A DNA stretch of 40,372 nucleotides, taken from contig JAMQCK010000197.1 of assembly GCA_024196135.1 (NCBI GenBank), forward strand, positions 1-40,372, in the 5' to 3' direction. Under the pieces are notes generated by a model. That model did not search any database and was not told where the DNA came from. It worked only from the letters and a program-made list of their open reading frames with translations. Origin of the DNA: Pleurotus ostreatus/Saccharomyces cerevisiae fusant (taxonomy: Eukaryota > Opisthokonta). The number at the start of each line of letters is the position of its first letter. Within the stretch, counting starts at the first letter, position 1. Positions 39,732 through 40,372 of the stretch are shown here, one piece after another. A program made the translations under genes and the position numbers.

Positions 39732-40372
39732 ATGCAGCCGCACCAGCACAAGATGGCCACGTCCTCCTACCCGTACAGTAACCCGTACGCCCCTCGGATA
39801 GCTCCCCCCTTCCCCGGTGCGCCGCCAATCCCGCAGAACATCAGAGTCGACCCCCAGCAATGGAGTCGCGGGCGCTGGCAGTTCAATCCCGCTTATAACC
39901 CCGCCGCTCAGCCCGCGCAAGCCCCCGCCGTTCCGTGGATGGCTGGCAATCAATGGAACCAAGGCCGCCCGCCACAAGCTCAGCAACAGCAGCAGGCATC
40001 GTACAATCCGTACAAGCGCCAGCCGCGCGCGCCCACCGCCGAGTACCTATCTTACAAGCTGTCCGACAATCCATTGGGATTGACGGACATGACCTCGAGG
40101 TGCGCCACAACGCCGCAGGCGCGCCATTATCGCTGATAGACTCGATGCAGAGAAGAGCTCTACGGGTCCGAGTCCGCGCAGACCCCGTGGGTGTGGGCAC
40201 CTGCGGAGCTGGACGATGAGGATGACGAGGACGAGGAGTCGGAAGGTACATCTAGTCAGGAGCACGGTTCCAAGTCGAGTCCCAGTCGACCTAACTCCTC
40301 GTCACAATCATGGCATGGATATGAGGGCAATAACTTTCCTGCTAGCATCCGGACGAAGACCTTCCCCACGCG
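39732..40372 (+). CDS. Pro/Gln-rich then acidic protein, 5' part, runs off the window
   Basis: Exon 1 39732-40099 and exon 2 40151 to the edge (open), giving the first 196 residues. The N-terminal 100 residues are Pro/Gln/Ala-rich and disordered (PPFPGAPPIPQN, GRPPQAQQQQQ), followed by a conserved-looking segment YNPYKRQPRAPTAEYLSYKL, DNPLGLTDM and EELYGSE-TPWVWAPAEL, then an acidic run DDEDDEDEESE and Ser-rich sequence. A second in-frame ATG lies at 39753. The mid-segment looks like a conserved basidiomycete protein without a named domain; no function is assigned. The C-terminus lies beyond 40372. Confidence 0.7.

Overview
The window looks like nuclear DNA of a filamentous basidiomycete, most likely an Agaricomycete. 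The genes are GC-rich with strong third-position GC bias. Each holds many short introns of about 45-60 nt (GTRNGT donors, CTGAC/CTAAC branch sites, YAG acceptors), and several have exons of only 8-14 nt. Spacing is tight and gene order looks like ordinary chromosome-arm sequence. I rebuilt the exon-intron structures by hand from reading frame, splice sites and family conservation; no RNA data were available.

Layout: (1) 1-2.3 kb, a 5'-truncated Ty3/Gypsy chromodomain retrotransposon (integrase and chromodomain intact, gag-RT absent). (2) 2.6-4.2 kb, a secreted M28 zinc aminopeptidase. (3) 4.6-6.9 kb, a 13-exon cytochrome P450. (4) 7.5-9.1 kb, ACC deaminase. (5) 9.6-11.2 kb, a secreted GH18 chitinase. 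(6) 11.6-12.6 kb, minus strand, SWC5 of the SWR1 chromatin-remodelling complex, head to head with (7) SRP19/Sec65 at 12.9-13.9 kb. (8) 14.1-14.7 kb, a small Cys-rich single-pass membrane protein that I cannot name. (9) 15.6-17.5 kb, serine hydroxymethyltransferase with a mitochondrial presequence and an internal second start. (10) 18.1-21.9 kb, the histone chaperone HIR1/HIRA. (11) 22.4-23.7 kb, a DUF4336 protein. (12) 24.8-28.3 kb, an unusual 897-residue C2H2 zinc-finger plus RING protein full of tandem repeats. (13) 29.1-32.3 kb, phosphoketolase (XFP). (14) 32.7-37.4 kb, a 19-exon, 1050-residue coiled-coil protein that I cannot name. (15) 37.4-39.7 kb, a 2.3 kb stretch without a gene, made largely of short tandem arrays. 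(16) 39.7 kb to the edge, the 5' part of an unnamed Pro/Gln-rich then acidic protein.

The genes do not form an evident metabolic cluster. They mix housekeeping (HIR1, SWC5, SRP19, SHMT), carbon and nitrogen metabolism (phosphoketolase, ACC deaminase) and secreted or oxidative functions typical of a plant- or wood-associated fungus (chitinase, aminopeptidase, P450). HIR1 and SWC5 both act on histone deposition or exchange, but they are separate units on opposite strands.

The most striking unexplained signal is recurrent tandem duplication with periods of about 18-26 bp, clustering at 20-22 bp. Arrays lie in the leader, two introns and two exon stretches of the zinc-finger/RING gene, in one phosphoketolase intron, across the DUF4336 stop codon, and in at least five separate arrays in the 37.8-38.8 kb gap. 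One of these intronic arrays copies the splice branch-site consensus itself.
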